Shown: one piece after another, positions 1 through 8,026 of the stretch | Layout of the letters: every line of letters begins with the position of its first letter | Numbering within the stretch: the stretch's first letter is position 1 | Assembly: GCA_049840935.1 (NCBI GenBank) | Contig: JASGJA010000016.1 | Location: 124,001 to 188,000 of the forward strand | DNA length: 64,000 nucleotides | Origin: Mesorhizobium_G sp049840935 | GTDB taxonomy: Bacteria > Pseudomonadota > Alphaproteobacteria > Rhizobiales > Rhizobiaceae | Reading direction: 5' to 3' | Notes under the pieces: model-generated | The model's database searches: none | Told to the model about the DNA's origin: nothing | Seen by the model: only the letters and a program-made list of their open reading frames with translations | Translations under genes and position numbers: made by a program

Positions 1-36
1 GGTTGTGATGACATTTCATGGCCAACGAGATTCGGA

Positions 37-3021
37 ATGAGCGAAAAACGGTCGGATAAGCGGCCATCCCTGCACCTCGAAATTTCACGGGCGGTAACGC
101 CGCTGGATCAGCGGGAGGCCGACAGCGAAGCTAAGGAAATCGCGGTGCAGGCGCGCGAGAGCGATCTGCCGCGCCTTGCCGAGCTTCTGGAAGGGAAGGG
201 CACTCAGCGCGACTTTCTGGGGGCGGTATTCGAGCTTTCCGATTTTCTGCGGGACACGGCGCGGCGCAATCCGCAGTTTCTGGACGGGTTGTTCGACCGC
301 AATGCAGGTGAGCGTGTTGCGGCAATCCTGAAGGAAGTTGCAGCGCTACCGCGTGCTGATGACGTCAGCGAGGGGGGCCTGATGGCGTCGCTTCGCTTGT
401 TGAAATCAGAGGCGCATTTCTTGATTGCACTGGCTGATCTATCGGGCGAGTGGCAGCCAGAGCGAACCGTGCGCGCACTGAGCGATTTGGCCGATGCGGC
501 GACTGGCGCGGCAGTGGATTTCCTGCTCGCTGATGCGAATCGCCAAGGCAAATTGAAATTGCCGGACCCGAACGATCCGTCCGTGGGTTCGGGTTTTATC
601 GTACTTGGTATGGGCAAGCTCGGTGCATTCGAGCTGAACTATTCTTCCGACATAGATATGGTCGTCTTTTTCGACCCGGAATCAGAGTCAATTATTGACC
701 CTTTCGACGCCACCGATCTGTTTTCGCGGTTGACGCGGCGGCTTGTCCGCATTTTGCAAGACCGCACCGAGCACGGCTACGTATTCCGCACCGATTTGCG
801 GCTGCGGCCCGATCCGGGCTCTACACCGCTGGCCATACCGGTTCAGGCTGCACTGCACTACTACGAAAGCCGGGGTCAGAACTGGGAGCGCGCCGCGATG
901 ATCAAGGCGCGGCCCATAGCCGGGGATTTGCAGGCAGGAGCGGCCTTTCTCAAGGAACTGACGCCTTATGTGTGGCGCAAATATCTGGACTACGCGGCGA
1001 TTGCGGATGTGCATTCGATCAAGCGGCAGATTCATGCGCATAAGGGGTTGGGCGAGATCGCGGTACGCGGGCACAACGTAAAACTTGGGCGCGGCGGCAT
1101 TCGTGAGATCGAGTTTTTCGTGCAGACGCAGCAGCTTATTGCCGGTGGGCGGTTTCCGGAACTGCGTGGGCGCGCGACCGTGCCAATGTTGGCGCAGCTT
1201 GAAAAACATGGCTGGATTACGCGCGAAGCGAGCGAAGTGCTCGCATCACGCTATTGGTTTTTAAGGCGGGTCGAGCACGCGATTCAGGTCGTAGCCGATG
1301 AGCAAACCCATACGCTGCCAGAAGATGATGAAGGGTTGGAGCGGATCGCGCATCTGCTTGGATACGCTTCCGCAGATGCATTTTCTCAGGATTTCCGGGC
1401 AGCTTTGCACGATGTGGAAGGGCATTATGCGGCGCTGTTTGAAGCCGCGCCGCAATTGTCTTCTGGCATCGGCAATCTGGTGTTTACCGGGGACGTGGAC
1501 GATCCAGACACGCTGCAAACGCTCACCAGCCTCGGCTTTCAACGGCCCAGCGACATTTGCCGTGTGATACGCAATTGGCATCGCGGACGCTATCGCGCGA
1601 CGCAATCGGCGGAGGCGCGCGAAAGGCTAACCGAGCTTACGCCAGCCTTGCTGGAGGCGTTTGGCGAAACGCGACGAGCGGACGAAGCACTGTTGCGCTT
1701 TGATGAATTCCTTGCGGGACTTCCTGCTGGTATTCAGTTGTTCTCGCTGCTGCAATCCAATCCACGGCTGCTGCGATTGCTCGCGACGATCATGGGTGCG
1801 GCACCAAGGCTTGCAGCCATCATTACCCGACGGGCGCATGTTTTCGACGGCTTGCTTGATCCGGCGCTCATGACCGATCTGCCGGACCGCGCCTACCTTT
1901 CCGCGCGATTGGCCGCATTTTTGGAAGGCATCTCCAATTACGAAACCGTGCTGGACCGGCTGCGGATATTTGCAGACGAGCAGAAATTCTTGATTGGCGT
2001 ACGTCTGCTGGCAGGATCGATCGACCCATTTCGGGCGGGAAAGGCCTTTTCGGACCTCGCTGACTTGACGGTGGGGGCAGCACTGAATGCCGTGCAGGAC
2101 GAGTTCGCGCTAAGGCATGGCCGCATAAAGGGGGGGCGTGTCTGCATTTTGGGTATGGGTAAGCTGGGTAGCCGCGAACTAACGGCGGGATCCGACATCG
2201 ACCTGATATTGCTTTACGATCATGATGCAGATGCAGACGAGTCTGATGGCGAAAGACCGCTGGCTCCATCGCATTATTATGCGCGCATGACGCAACGGTT
2301 GATCGCGGCAGTATCTGCACCGACGGCGGAGGGGATACTGTACGAACTCGATTTGCGGCTGCGCCCGTCTGGCAACAAGGGGCCGGTTGCAACGCATGTC
2401 GATGCGTTTCGGAAGTATCAGGAAACGGAAGCCTGGACATGGGAGCACATGGCGCTAACGCGTGGTCGTCCTGCCGCTGGCGATCCTGCATTTTGCGAGA
2501 CGGTGGCGGGCATTGTTGCGGAGATTCTCGCACGTCCACGTGATGCGGCGAAGGTGTTCAGCGATGCCGTTGAAATGCGCAAGACGATTGAGACGGAAAA
2601 GCCGCCGCGCGATTTGTGGGATATCAAGCTGATACCGGGCGGCCTGATCGATCTTGAGTTTATTGCTCAATGCGCGGCGCTGACGGGCAATGTCGAAGGC
2701 GAAAGCCGTCATACTGGCAGGGGGCAGGTGTTGGCGCGTCTAAAGCCGGAATTCGCCAATGCGCAGGTCAAGCAGGAGCTCTCAGAAGCATACGCGTTTT
2801 ATTCGGGTCTGACGCAGGTGATACGCCTTTGTCTGACGGGTCCGCTGGACCGCACTGATCTGCCGCCAAGTTTGGCGGACCTGCTTTTGACCATTGCCGA
2901 TGCGCCCGATTTCAGTGTGTTGGAAGCAACGCTAAAAGACACGGCGGCGAATGTGCGCGGCCATTTCAACTCCCTGCTGCGGCCCGCAGGCAAGTCGCGC
3001 AAGAGTGCCGCGAATGGCTGA
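37..3021 (+). CDS. glnE: Bifunctional glutamine synthetase adenylyltransferase/deadenylyltransferase GlnE
   Basis: GlnE adds AMP to, and removes it from, glutamine synthetase in the cytoplasm, adjusting nitrogen assimilation in response to PII. The protein has 994 residues, the normal size for alphaproteobacteria. It shows two nucleotidyltransferase domains. The N-terminal (deadenylylating) one has GMGKLGAFELNYSSDIDM around residues 191-208. The C-terminal (adenylylating) one has GMGKLGSRELTAGSDIDL around 705-722. Each G-S/N-x-S-D-x-D motif carries the metal-binding aspartates. The ATG at 37 gives the N-terminus expected for the family; nothing upstream in the window contradicts it, but only 36 bases are available. 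The stop overlaps the start of the next gene (ATGGCTGA), so the two are probably co-translated. Confidence 0.96.
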   Translation: MSEKRSDKRPSLHLEISRAVTPLDQREADSEAKEIAVQARESDLPRLAELLEGKGTQRDFLGAVFELSDFLRDTARRNPQFLDGLFDRNAGERVAAILKEVAALPRADDVSEGGLMASLRLLKSEAHFLIALADLSGEWQPERTVRALSDLADAATGAAVDFLLADANRQGKLKLPDPNDPSVGSGFIVLGMGKLGAFELNYSSDIDMVVFFDPESESIIDPFDATDLFSRLTRRLVRILQDRTEHGYVFRTDLRLRPDPGSTPLAIPVQAALHYYESRGQNWERAAMIKARPIAGDLQAGAAFLKELTPYVWRKYLDYAAIADVHSIKRQIHAHKGLGEIAVRGHNVKLGRGGIREIEFFVQTQQLIAGGRFPELRGRATVPMLAQLEKHGWITREASEVLASRYWFLRRVEHAIQVVADEQTHTLPEDDEGLERIAHLLGYASADAFSQDFRAALHDVEGHYAALFEAAPQLSSGIGNLVFTGDVDDPDTLQTLTSLGFQRPSDICRVIRNWHRGRYRATQSAEARERLTELTPALLEAFGETRRADEALLRFDEFLAGLPAGIQLFSLLQSNPRLLRLLATIMGAAPRLAAIITRRAHVFDGLLDPALMTDLPDRAYLSARLAAFLEGISNYETVLDRLRIFADEQKFLIGVRLLAGSIDPFRAGKAFSDLADLTVGAALNAVQDEFALRHGRIKGGRVCILGMGKLGSRELTAGSDIDLILLYDHDADADESDGERPLAPSHYYARMTQRLIAAVSAPTAEGILYELDLRLRPSGNKGPVATHVDAFRKYQETEAWTWEHMALTRGRPAAGDPAFCETVAGIVAEILARPRDAAKVFSDAVEMRKTIETEKPPRDLWDIKLIPGGLIDLEFIAQCAALTGNVEGESRHTGRGQVLARLKPEFANAQVKQELSEAYAFYSGLTQVIRLCLTGPLDRTDLPPSLADLLLTIADAPDFSVLEATLKDTAANVRGHFNSLLRPAGKSRKSAANG

Positions 3022-4024
3022 ACGAAAAAATGCCGGGTTGGGTCTGCTGGTGCTACTGCTGACGTTGATTATCAGCGTGGCGCTTGTGCTTGGCTTCTTC
3101 GGACGCGTACACCCTGCATTCGATGCCTTCTCCCATTTCCGTTTGCATTTGGCCGCGCTGCTTTTCCTGTGTGGCATAGCAATGTTCGCGCTGCACTATC
3201 GGTTGCATGCAGCTGCTGCTGCGCTGCTTGCCGCGGGTTGTGTAGGCGTGACGGTTCCGCACTTCTTCCAATCGGAAATGGTTCCGGCACCGACGGATCA
3301 GCCGGTTTACAAACTGCTGCAACTCAACGCCTATTACGGCAACAAAGAGCCCAAAGCCGTGCTCTCGTTGATCGCGCGAGAACACCCTGACATTGTTACG
3401 ATGGAAGAGGTGAGCGACAACTGGCGAGAAGAGTTGAACATCATCAAAACGGCCTATCCGTACCGGCTGGATTGCGGGGAGGGATCGTTCAGCACTGTTA
3501 TTCTCTCCCGTCGGTCCATGAACGAGGGGCATAATCCATATTGCGCGCCGAATGGTCGGGTGGCGCTCGCCCAGATCGACCTGAATGGTCGGCTTATTGA
3601 TGTAATGGCTCTGCACCTGCCGTGGCCTTGGCCGTTCGAGCAATGGCAAACTGTGCGGGACCACGCTCCTCTGCTTCAAATGCTTGGTGACACTGCAATT
3701 GCGGCTGGCGATTTCAATGCCGCTCCGTGGAGCGCTACGGTGCGCGAAGTGGTGGCGCTGGGCGGGTTTACCCGAATTGAGCATTTCGGGCCGACATGGA
3801 TCGGGCATCATACTTTGCCGGAGAGCTTCAAGTTTCTTGGACTGCCGATCGATCAGGTCATGACCAAGGGACGGATTATAGTTCATTCCACACGGACGCT
3901 GGAGGCGGTTGGGTCTGACCATCTGCCGGTGCTCGTCGAGTTTTCGATTGCGCCCGAAGAGATCGGGCCTGAGCCGCAACAAACCGTACTCGCAGCGATG
4001 GTCAATCGTTTACGAATGCCTTGA
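3014..4024 (+). CDS. Membrane-anchored endonuclease/exonuclease/phosphatase family protein
   Basis: A 336-residue protein with about three N-terminal membrane helices (residues ~9-31, 40-58, 62-82), followed by an endonuclease/exonuclease/phosphatase fold. Visible active-site elements are an Asn in LLQLNAYYGN, a Glu in TMEEVSDNW, GDFNAAPWS and the C-terminal GSDHLPVLVEF. Proteins of this architecture (YafD-like) are common in Rhizobiales; whether they cut nucleic acid or hydrolyse phosphodiesters is not known. The ATG at 3014 was chosen because it overlaps the glnE stop and begins MAERKNAG just before the first helix. An in-frame upstream start at 2951 would lie inside glnE. The 3' end overlaps the convergent DUF922 gene by 23 bases. 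Confidence 0.85.
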   Translation: MAERKNAGLGLLVLLLTLIISVALVLGFFGRVHPAFDAFSHFRLHLAALLFLCGIAMFALHYRLHAAAAALLAAGCVGVTVPHFFQSEMVPAPTDQPVYKLLQLNAYYGNKEPKAVLSLIAREHPDIVTMEEVSDNWREELNIIKTAYPYRLDCGEGSFSTVILSRRSMNEGHNPYCAPNGRVALAQIDLNGRLIDVMALHLPWPWPFEQWQTVRDHAPLLQMLGDTAIAAGDFNAAPWSATVREVVALGGFTRIEHFGPTWIGHHTLPESFKFLGLPIDQVMTKGRIIVHSTRTLEAVGSDHLPVLVEFSIAPEEIGPEPQQTVLAAMVNRLRMP

Positions 4025-4604
4025 TTAGTCGGTCGATATTCGCGCCATCCTTATGCTCGCGAATGTCAAAAGCACGCTGCTTGTCTTCGTAGAGATCGTG
4101 AATATGGCTAACGCGGCGCTTCATTTCGGCGCGCGTGCGTTTGCAATCCGGATCGCTTGCGGTCTTTAAGCCGAGTATAGACTTGCGCGCCTCGGCAAGC
4201 ATTTCGCGTACGTAACGCCCATGCTGACGCTCGTGCTTCATAATTCCAGCCATGAAGCGGTTCCACCGATGCGTGTTGCGCATTTCGGCGGGTGGCTGTG
4301 GATAAATGTAGGTGATTGTAGCACGCGGTTCGGCGCTCACCACGCGGCACGCGCCATTTCCGTAACTGAGCTTGGTGTTCCAGTCGGTATGGTATTGCGT
4401 TTGCGCGATGGCGCGGCTGCGAAAGCCATCCTTCGGTCCGCGCTTGACCATCGAAACAAACAAGTCGCGTGGTGTTTCACCGGTGATGTCGTAGCGCTGC
4501 ACCTTCACGACAATGCCGTCGCGCTCTGCGGCAACGACGCCACCGACAAAGCACGCGACCAGTACAGCCGATAAGGCATATCGCAGAATTGGTTTGCTAC
4601 CCAT
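4002..4604 (-). CDS. DUF922 family secreted Zn-protease-like protein
   Basis: A 200-residue protein with an N-terminal signal peptide (MGSKPILRYALSAVLVAC..., cleavage near residues 25-27 after VVAA). It has the DUF922 fold, including the zinc-binding HExxH motif HERQH at residues 124-128. DUF922 proteins are predicted secreted metallopeptidases; no substrate is established. A second, broken copy of the family lies at 18581-19207. The ATG at 4604 is preferred over a start 44 codons upstream because it begins directly before the signal peptide. The gene lies 52 bases downstream of ETF-QO on the same strand, so they may share a transcript. Its 3' end overlaps the convergent EEP-family gene. Confidence 0.82.
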   Translation of the reverse strand: MGSKPILRYALSAVLVACFVGGVVAAERDGIVVKVQRYDITGETPRDLFVSMVKRGPKDGFRSRAIAQTQYHTDWNTKLSYGNGACRVVSAEPRATITYIYPQPPAEMRNTHRWNRFMAGIMKHERQHGRYVREMLAEARKSILGLKTASDPDCKRTRAEMKRRVSHIHDLYEDKQRAFDIREHKDGANIDRLIKAFVND

Positions 4605-4656
4605 TGCGGCGCAGAAAATCACAGCAGGGCACTGCGGGCAACGCGGCTTTCTGTAC

Positions 4657-6336
4657 CTACATGTTCGAATAGACGGGGCCTTCGCCACCCTGCGGGGGCA
4701 CCCAGTTGATATTCTGATTGGGGTCCTTGATGTCACATGTCTTGCAGTGCACGCAATTCTGCGCGTTGATCACGAAGCGCACATCCTTTGCGGCAGGGTC
4801 AGCGGCAGCGTTGCCATCCTTGTCGACCCACTCATAAACGCCCGCCGGGCAATAACGCGTCGACGGTCCGGCAAAGACATCGTGCTCAGAGCGAACCTGC
4901 AATTCCATGTTCTTGACCTGCAGGTGAACCGGCTGATCTTCCTCGTGATTGGTGCCAGAGAGGAACACCGACGAAAGCCGGTCGAAGGTCAGAACGCCAT
5001 CAGGCTTGGGATAGGCGATGCGGGTGTGCTTCGATGCAGGGTCCAGCGTCGCAAAGTCTGCCTTGCCATGCGAGAGCGTACCGAAGGGCGAAACGCCGAA
5101 CAGCGTGTTGCACCACATATCGATGCCGCCAAGCGCAACGCCGCCAAGCGTACCGAGCCGTGACCAAAGCGGCTTCACGTTGCGGACCTTTTTCAAGTCC
5201 TTGCCAATGTCGCTGTCACGCCAGGCGTTCTCGTAGGCGATAAGTTCGTCATTTGAGCGTCCGGCTTCAAGTGCCTCCACCAAATGCTCGGCAGCCAGCA
5301 TTCCCGATAGCACCGCGTTGTGTGAGCCTTTGATGCGAGGCACGTTTACGAAGCCCGCCGAGCAACCGATCAGCGCGCCGCCGGGGAAGGACAGTTTCGG
5401 CACTGATTGCCAGCCGCCCTCGGTGATTGCACGCGCGCCATATCCGAGCCGCTTCGCGCCCTCGAATGTTTCGCGGATGCGCGGATGGGTCTTGAAGCGC
5501 TGGAACTCCTCGAAAGGCGACAGATAGGGGTTCTTGTAGTTCAGGTGAACTACGAAACCGACCGCAACCAGATTGTCGTCGAAGTGATAGAGGAAAGAAC
5601 CGCCGCCGGTCTTCATGTCCAGCGGCCAGCCGAACGAGTGCTGCACGAGGCCCGGCTTGTGCTTGTCAGGCGCCACCTGCCAAAGCTCTTTGAGGCCAAT
5701 GCCAAACTTGCCGGGATCGCGTCCGTCCGAAAGATTATACTTGGCGATGAGTTCTTTCGCGAGCGAGCCGCGTGCTCCTTCGCCGATCAGCACATATTTG
5801 CCCATCAAGGCCATGCCGGGCGCGAAGTTCGGCCCCGGCTTACCGTCCTTTTCTACGCCCATATCGCCGGTGTAAACGCCGGTGACTGCGCCCTCATCAT
5901 TGTAGAGCAGACCTGCCGCAGCGAAGCCGGGGTAGATTTCCACGCCGAGCGCTTCGGCCTTGCTCGCCAGCCATTTGCAGACATTGCCCAGTGAAACGAT
6001 GTAATTGCCGTGATTGTTCATTAATGGCGGCATTGCGAAATTTGGCAAACGCACGCTGCCTGCAGGACCAAGAACAAGAAAGTGGTCTGCGGTAACGGGC
6101 GTTTTGAACGGATGATCGCTATCTTCGCGCCAGTCTGGCAACAAACGGTCGACACCTATTGGATCGACAACAGCGCCAGACAGAATATGCGCGCCGACCT
6201 CGCCGCCCTTTTCGAGAACGACAACGGAAAGGTCCGGATTGAGCTGCTTGAGCCTGATTGCGGCGGAAAGTCCGGCAGGACCGGCTCCCACGATCACGAC
6301 ATCGAACTCCATGCTTTCGCGTTCGACTTCACTCAT
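4657..6336 (-). CDS. Electron transfer flavoprotein-ubiquinone oxidoreductase (ETF-QO)
   Basis: ETF-QO takes electrons from electron-transfer flavoprotein, reduced by acyl-CoA and related dehydrogenases, and passes them to ubiquinone at the inner membrane. The 559-residue protein starts with the FAD-binding motif VVIVGAGPAGLSAAIRL. Its C-terminus carries the 4Fe-4S cysteines (NAQNCVHCKTCDIKDPNQN), followed by the usual NWVPPQGGEGPVY ending. The ATG at 6336 is preferred over a TTG three codons upstream because a GGGAGG ribosome site sits about 10 bases before it. An ACGT-rich palindrome typical of branched-chain catabolism regulators lies about 140 bases upstream (6477-6494). The window also holds a second, unrelated ETF outlet at 47354-49318. 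Confidence 0.96.
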   Translation of the reverse strand: MSEVERESMEFDVVIVGAGPAGLSAAIRLKQLNPDLSVVVLEKGGEVGAHILSGAVVDPIGVDRLLPDWREDSDHPFKTPVTADHFLVLGPAGSVRLPNFAMPPLMNNHGNYIVSLGNVCKWLASKAEALGVEIYPGFAAAGLLYNDEGAVTGVYTGDMGVEKDGKPGPNFAPGMALMGKYVLIGEGARGSLAKELIAKYNLSDGRDPGKFGIGLKELWQVAPDKHKPGLVQHSFGWPLDMKTGGGSFLYHFDDNLVAVGFVVHLNYKNPYLSPFEEFQRFKTHPRIRETFEGAKRLGYGARAITEGGWQSVPKLSFPGGALIGCSAGFVNVPRIKGSHNAVLSGMLAAEHLVEALEAGRSNDELIAYENAWRDSDIGKDLKKVRNVKPLWSRLGTLGGVALGGIDMWCNTLFGVSPFGTLSHGKADFATLDPASKHTRIAYPKPDGVLTFDRLSSVFLSGTNHEEDQPVHLQVKNMELQVRSEHDVFAGPSTRYCPAGVYEWVDKDGNAAADPAAKDVRFVINAQNCVHCKTCDIKDPNQNINWVPPQGGEGPVYSNM

Positions 6337-6476
6337 CCCGAACAAACCTCCCGCTGGCTGAAAATGGCTGGCAGCACTTGAGAACTTGATAACCTATGGT
6401 GCTGATGCATCAAACAGCATGTTGTCGCAACGCTATCTTTTTCGCGACATCGCCAAATCAACATCATAGCGCAATA

Positions 6477-6494
6477 TTACGTTAACGTAAACGT
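6477..6494. promoter_or_regulatory. LiuR-like ACGT palindrome upstream of ETF-QO
   Basis: The sequence contains TTACGTTAACGTAA at 6477-6490, a perfect palindrome across 6478-6489. ACGTTAACGT (6479-6488) overlaps ACGTAAACGT (6485-6494). ACGT-N2-ACGT is the type of site described for MerR-family LiuR, which controls leucine/isovalerate catabolism and ETF genes in proteobacteria. The position, between ETF-QO (minus strand) and the secreted-protein gene at 6555 (plus strand), suits control of ETF-QO. No liuR gene is in the window, so the regulator is inferred. Confidence 0.5.
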
Positions 6495-6554
6495 CAATAT
6501 GGGTGCCTGCAAGAATTGGATTTCAATCTTTGCACCTTCAGACATACTGTGTGG

Positions 6555-7179
6555 ATGACGGGTGTGCGTGTTCAATCTGTCGGGAGAAGAAATTTAGCCG
6601 CGATAGGAATCATCGCGGTGCTTTTTGCGTTATTGGTTCCCGCGCGCGCCGAGGATACCAAAGCATGGCGCGCGGGCAACTACACGTTTTCGGATGAGCT
6701 TGGCGGATTTACGATTACAGGCGTGGGCGGGCTTGGCACACGCGAAAACCCTATCGTGGTGGAAGAGGAGCTAAGCTCGTCCAGCCCGGTTACATTGGTT
6801 GTCCGGACAGTGTTCCCAACGGTCGACGATCCGGCAGTGGGAAATCTCGCGACGAGTGCGCTGCATATCAGGCTTTTGATTCGCAATGGAAGCGGGCAGG
6901 CGTGGGTGGAATTCGAGTTCGAGTTACAGGAAATTCTGCATCAGCCATCGATATTCAGCGACGGCCTTTCCTTTGATCAGCGCCGGGATGACTTCTGACA
7001 TAATCCACTCGACTCGCTTCGCACATTTCAGCCGAGACTTCGAACCCTATGACCGGCTGCTATTTACCGAGGGAAAAGTCGATCCAAAGGAACAGGTCGA
7101 TTTCTCTTTTGCGCTGACTGATTTCACACCGCGCTGGACTTTTTACCTCGTTCAAGACCCGCGAATTCCTTCCTCATGA
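6555..7179 (+). pseudogene. Secreted hypothetical protein, frameshifted
   Basis: The N-terminal part (6555-6998) has a signal peptide (MTGVRVQSVGRRNLAAIGII..., cleavage near PARAED). A mature domain follows, ending HQPSIFSDGLSFDQRRDDF before a stop. The next frame continues coherently as SDIIHSTRFAHFSRDFEP... to 7179. Joining them near 6990-6996, by dropping one T in GACTTCTGAC, restores one protein of about 207 residues. I do not recognise a family with known function. An upstream in-frame ATG at 6516 is possible but lies before an unlikely signal-peptide extension. The stop nearly abuts the uracil-DNA glycosylase gene. The break could be a sequencing error. Confidence 0.6.
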
Positions 7180-7204
7180 CTTGCATTTGGCGGCCAGCGC
7201 GCCA

Positions 7205-8026
7205 ATGGTGCCCGCGATGATGTCTTCGCAGGAAAAATTGACCAGCCTCGCAGACCTGCTCGCATTCTATGCCGAAGCGGGGGTGGACGAGCCGCTTGAG
7301 GAATTGCCAGTCGACCGTTTTGTCGCCGCTGCTTCTGCGCGGCCCGCGCCAACCGTCGAGCCCGCACCGCAAAATGCTCCACCGCCGCGCGTTTATACGG
7401 CCCCGGTTGTGCCCGATGAAGGGCAAGCGGTGCTGGCGCGAGAACGCGCCGCTGCCGCCAATACGCTGGACGAGCTCAAGCAGGCGATGGCCTCGTTTGA
7501 GGGCTGCAATTTGCGCCTGACTGCGAAAAACCTCGTTTTTGCCGACGGAAACCCGGAAGCGGACCTAATGCTGGTGGGCGAGGCTCCGGGTCGCGATGAG
7601 GATATTGAGGGGCTACCGTTCGTGGGGCGTTCAGGGCAGTTGCTGAACCGCATTCTGGCCGCCATTGGGCGCGATCGCACGAGTGCTTACATCGCAAATG
7701 TGATTCCGTGGCGTCCGCCGGGCAATCGCACGCCGACGCCGATTGAAACCGAGATTTGCCGCCCATTCATCGAGCGACAAATCGAGCTTGCGAACCCCAA
7801 GGTGCTGATTACGCTTGGCGCGCCGTCATCGCGGACGCTGCTGCGCACGACCGAGGCGATTACGCGTTTGCGCGGAGGCTGGCGCATGTTCACGACGCAA
7901 TCCGGTGTGGTGATCCCGACGATGCCGACGCTGCACCCAGCCTATCTGCTGCGAACGCCGGCACACAAGAAACTGGCTTGGCGCGATTTCCTTGAAGTGA
8001 AGGCGAAGCTTGCCAATCTTGGCTAG
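7205..8026 (+). CDS. Uracil-DNA glycosylase, family 4-like
   Basis: Removes uracil from DNA at the start of base-excision repair. From the ATG at 7205 the protein has 273 residues. A low-complexity Pro/Ala-rich N-terminal region is followed by the catalytic domain. Motif A GEAPGRDEDIEGLPFVG starts at residue 125. IPWRPPGNRTPT and LHPAYLLRTPAHK supply the other uracil-pocket and DNA-binding motifs. Classical family 4 enzymes bind a 4Fe-4S cluster with four cysteines; only two cysteines (EGC and EIC) are visible here, a pattern seen in related alphaproteobacterial sequences. Starts at 7217 or 7220 are equally possible because no ribosome site is clear. Its TAG stop shares the CTAG at 8023-8026 with the convergent ABC gene. 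Confidence 0.85.
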   Translation: MVPAMMSSQEKLTSLADLLAFYAEAGVDEPLEELPVDRFVAAASARPAPTVEPAPQNAPPPRVYTAPVVPDEGQAVLARERAAAANTLDELKQAMASFEGCNLRLTAKNLVFADGNPEADLMLVGEAPGRDEDIEGLPFVGRSGQLLNRILAAIGRDRTSAYIANVIPWRPPGNRTPTPIETEICRPFIERQIELANPKVLITLGAPSSRTLLRTTEAITRLRGGWRMFTTQSGVVIPTMPTLHPAYLLRTPAHKKLAWRDFLEVKAKLANLG

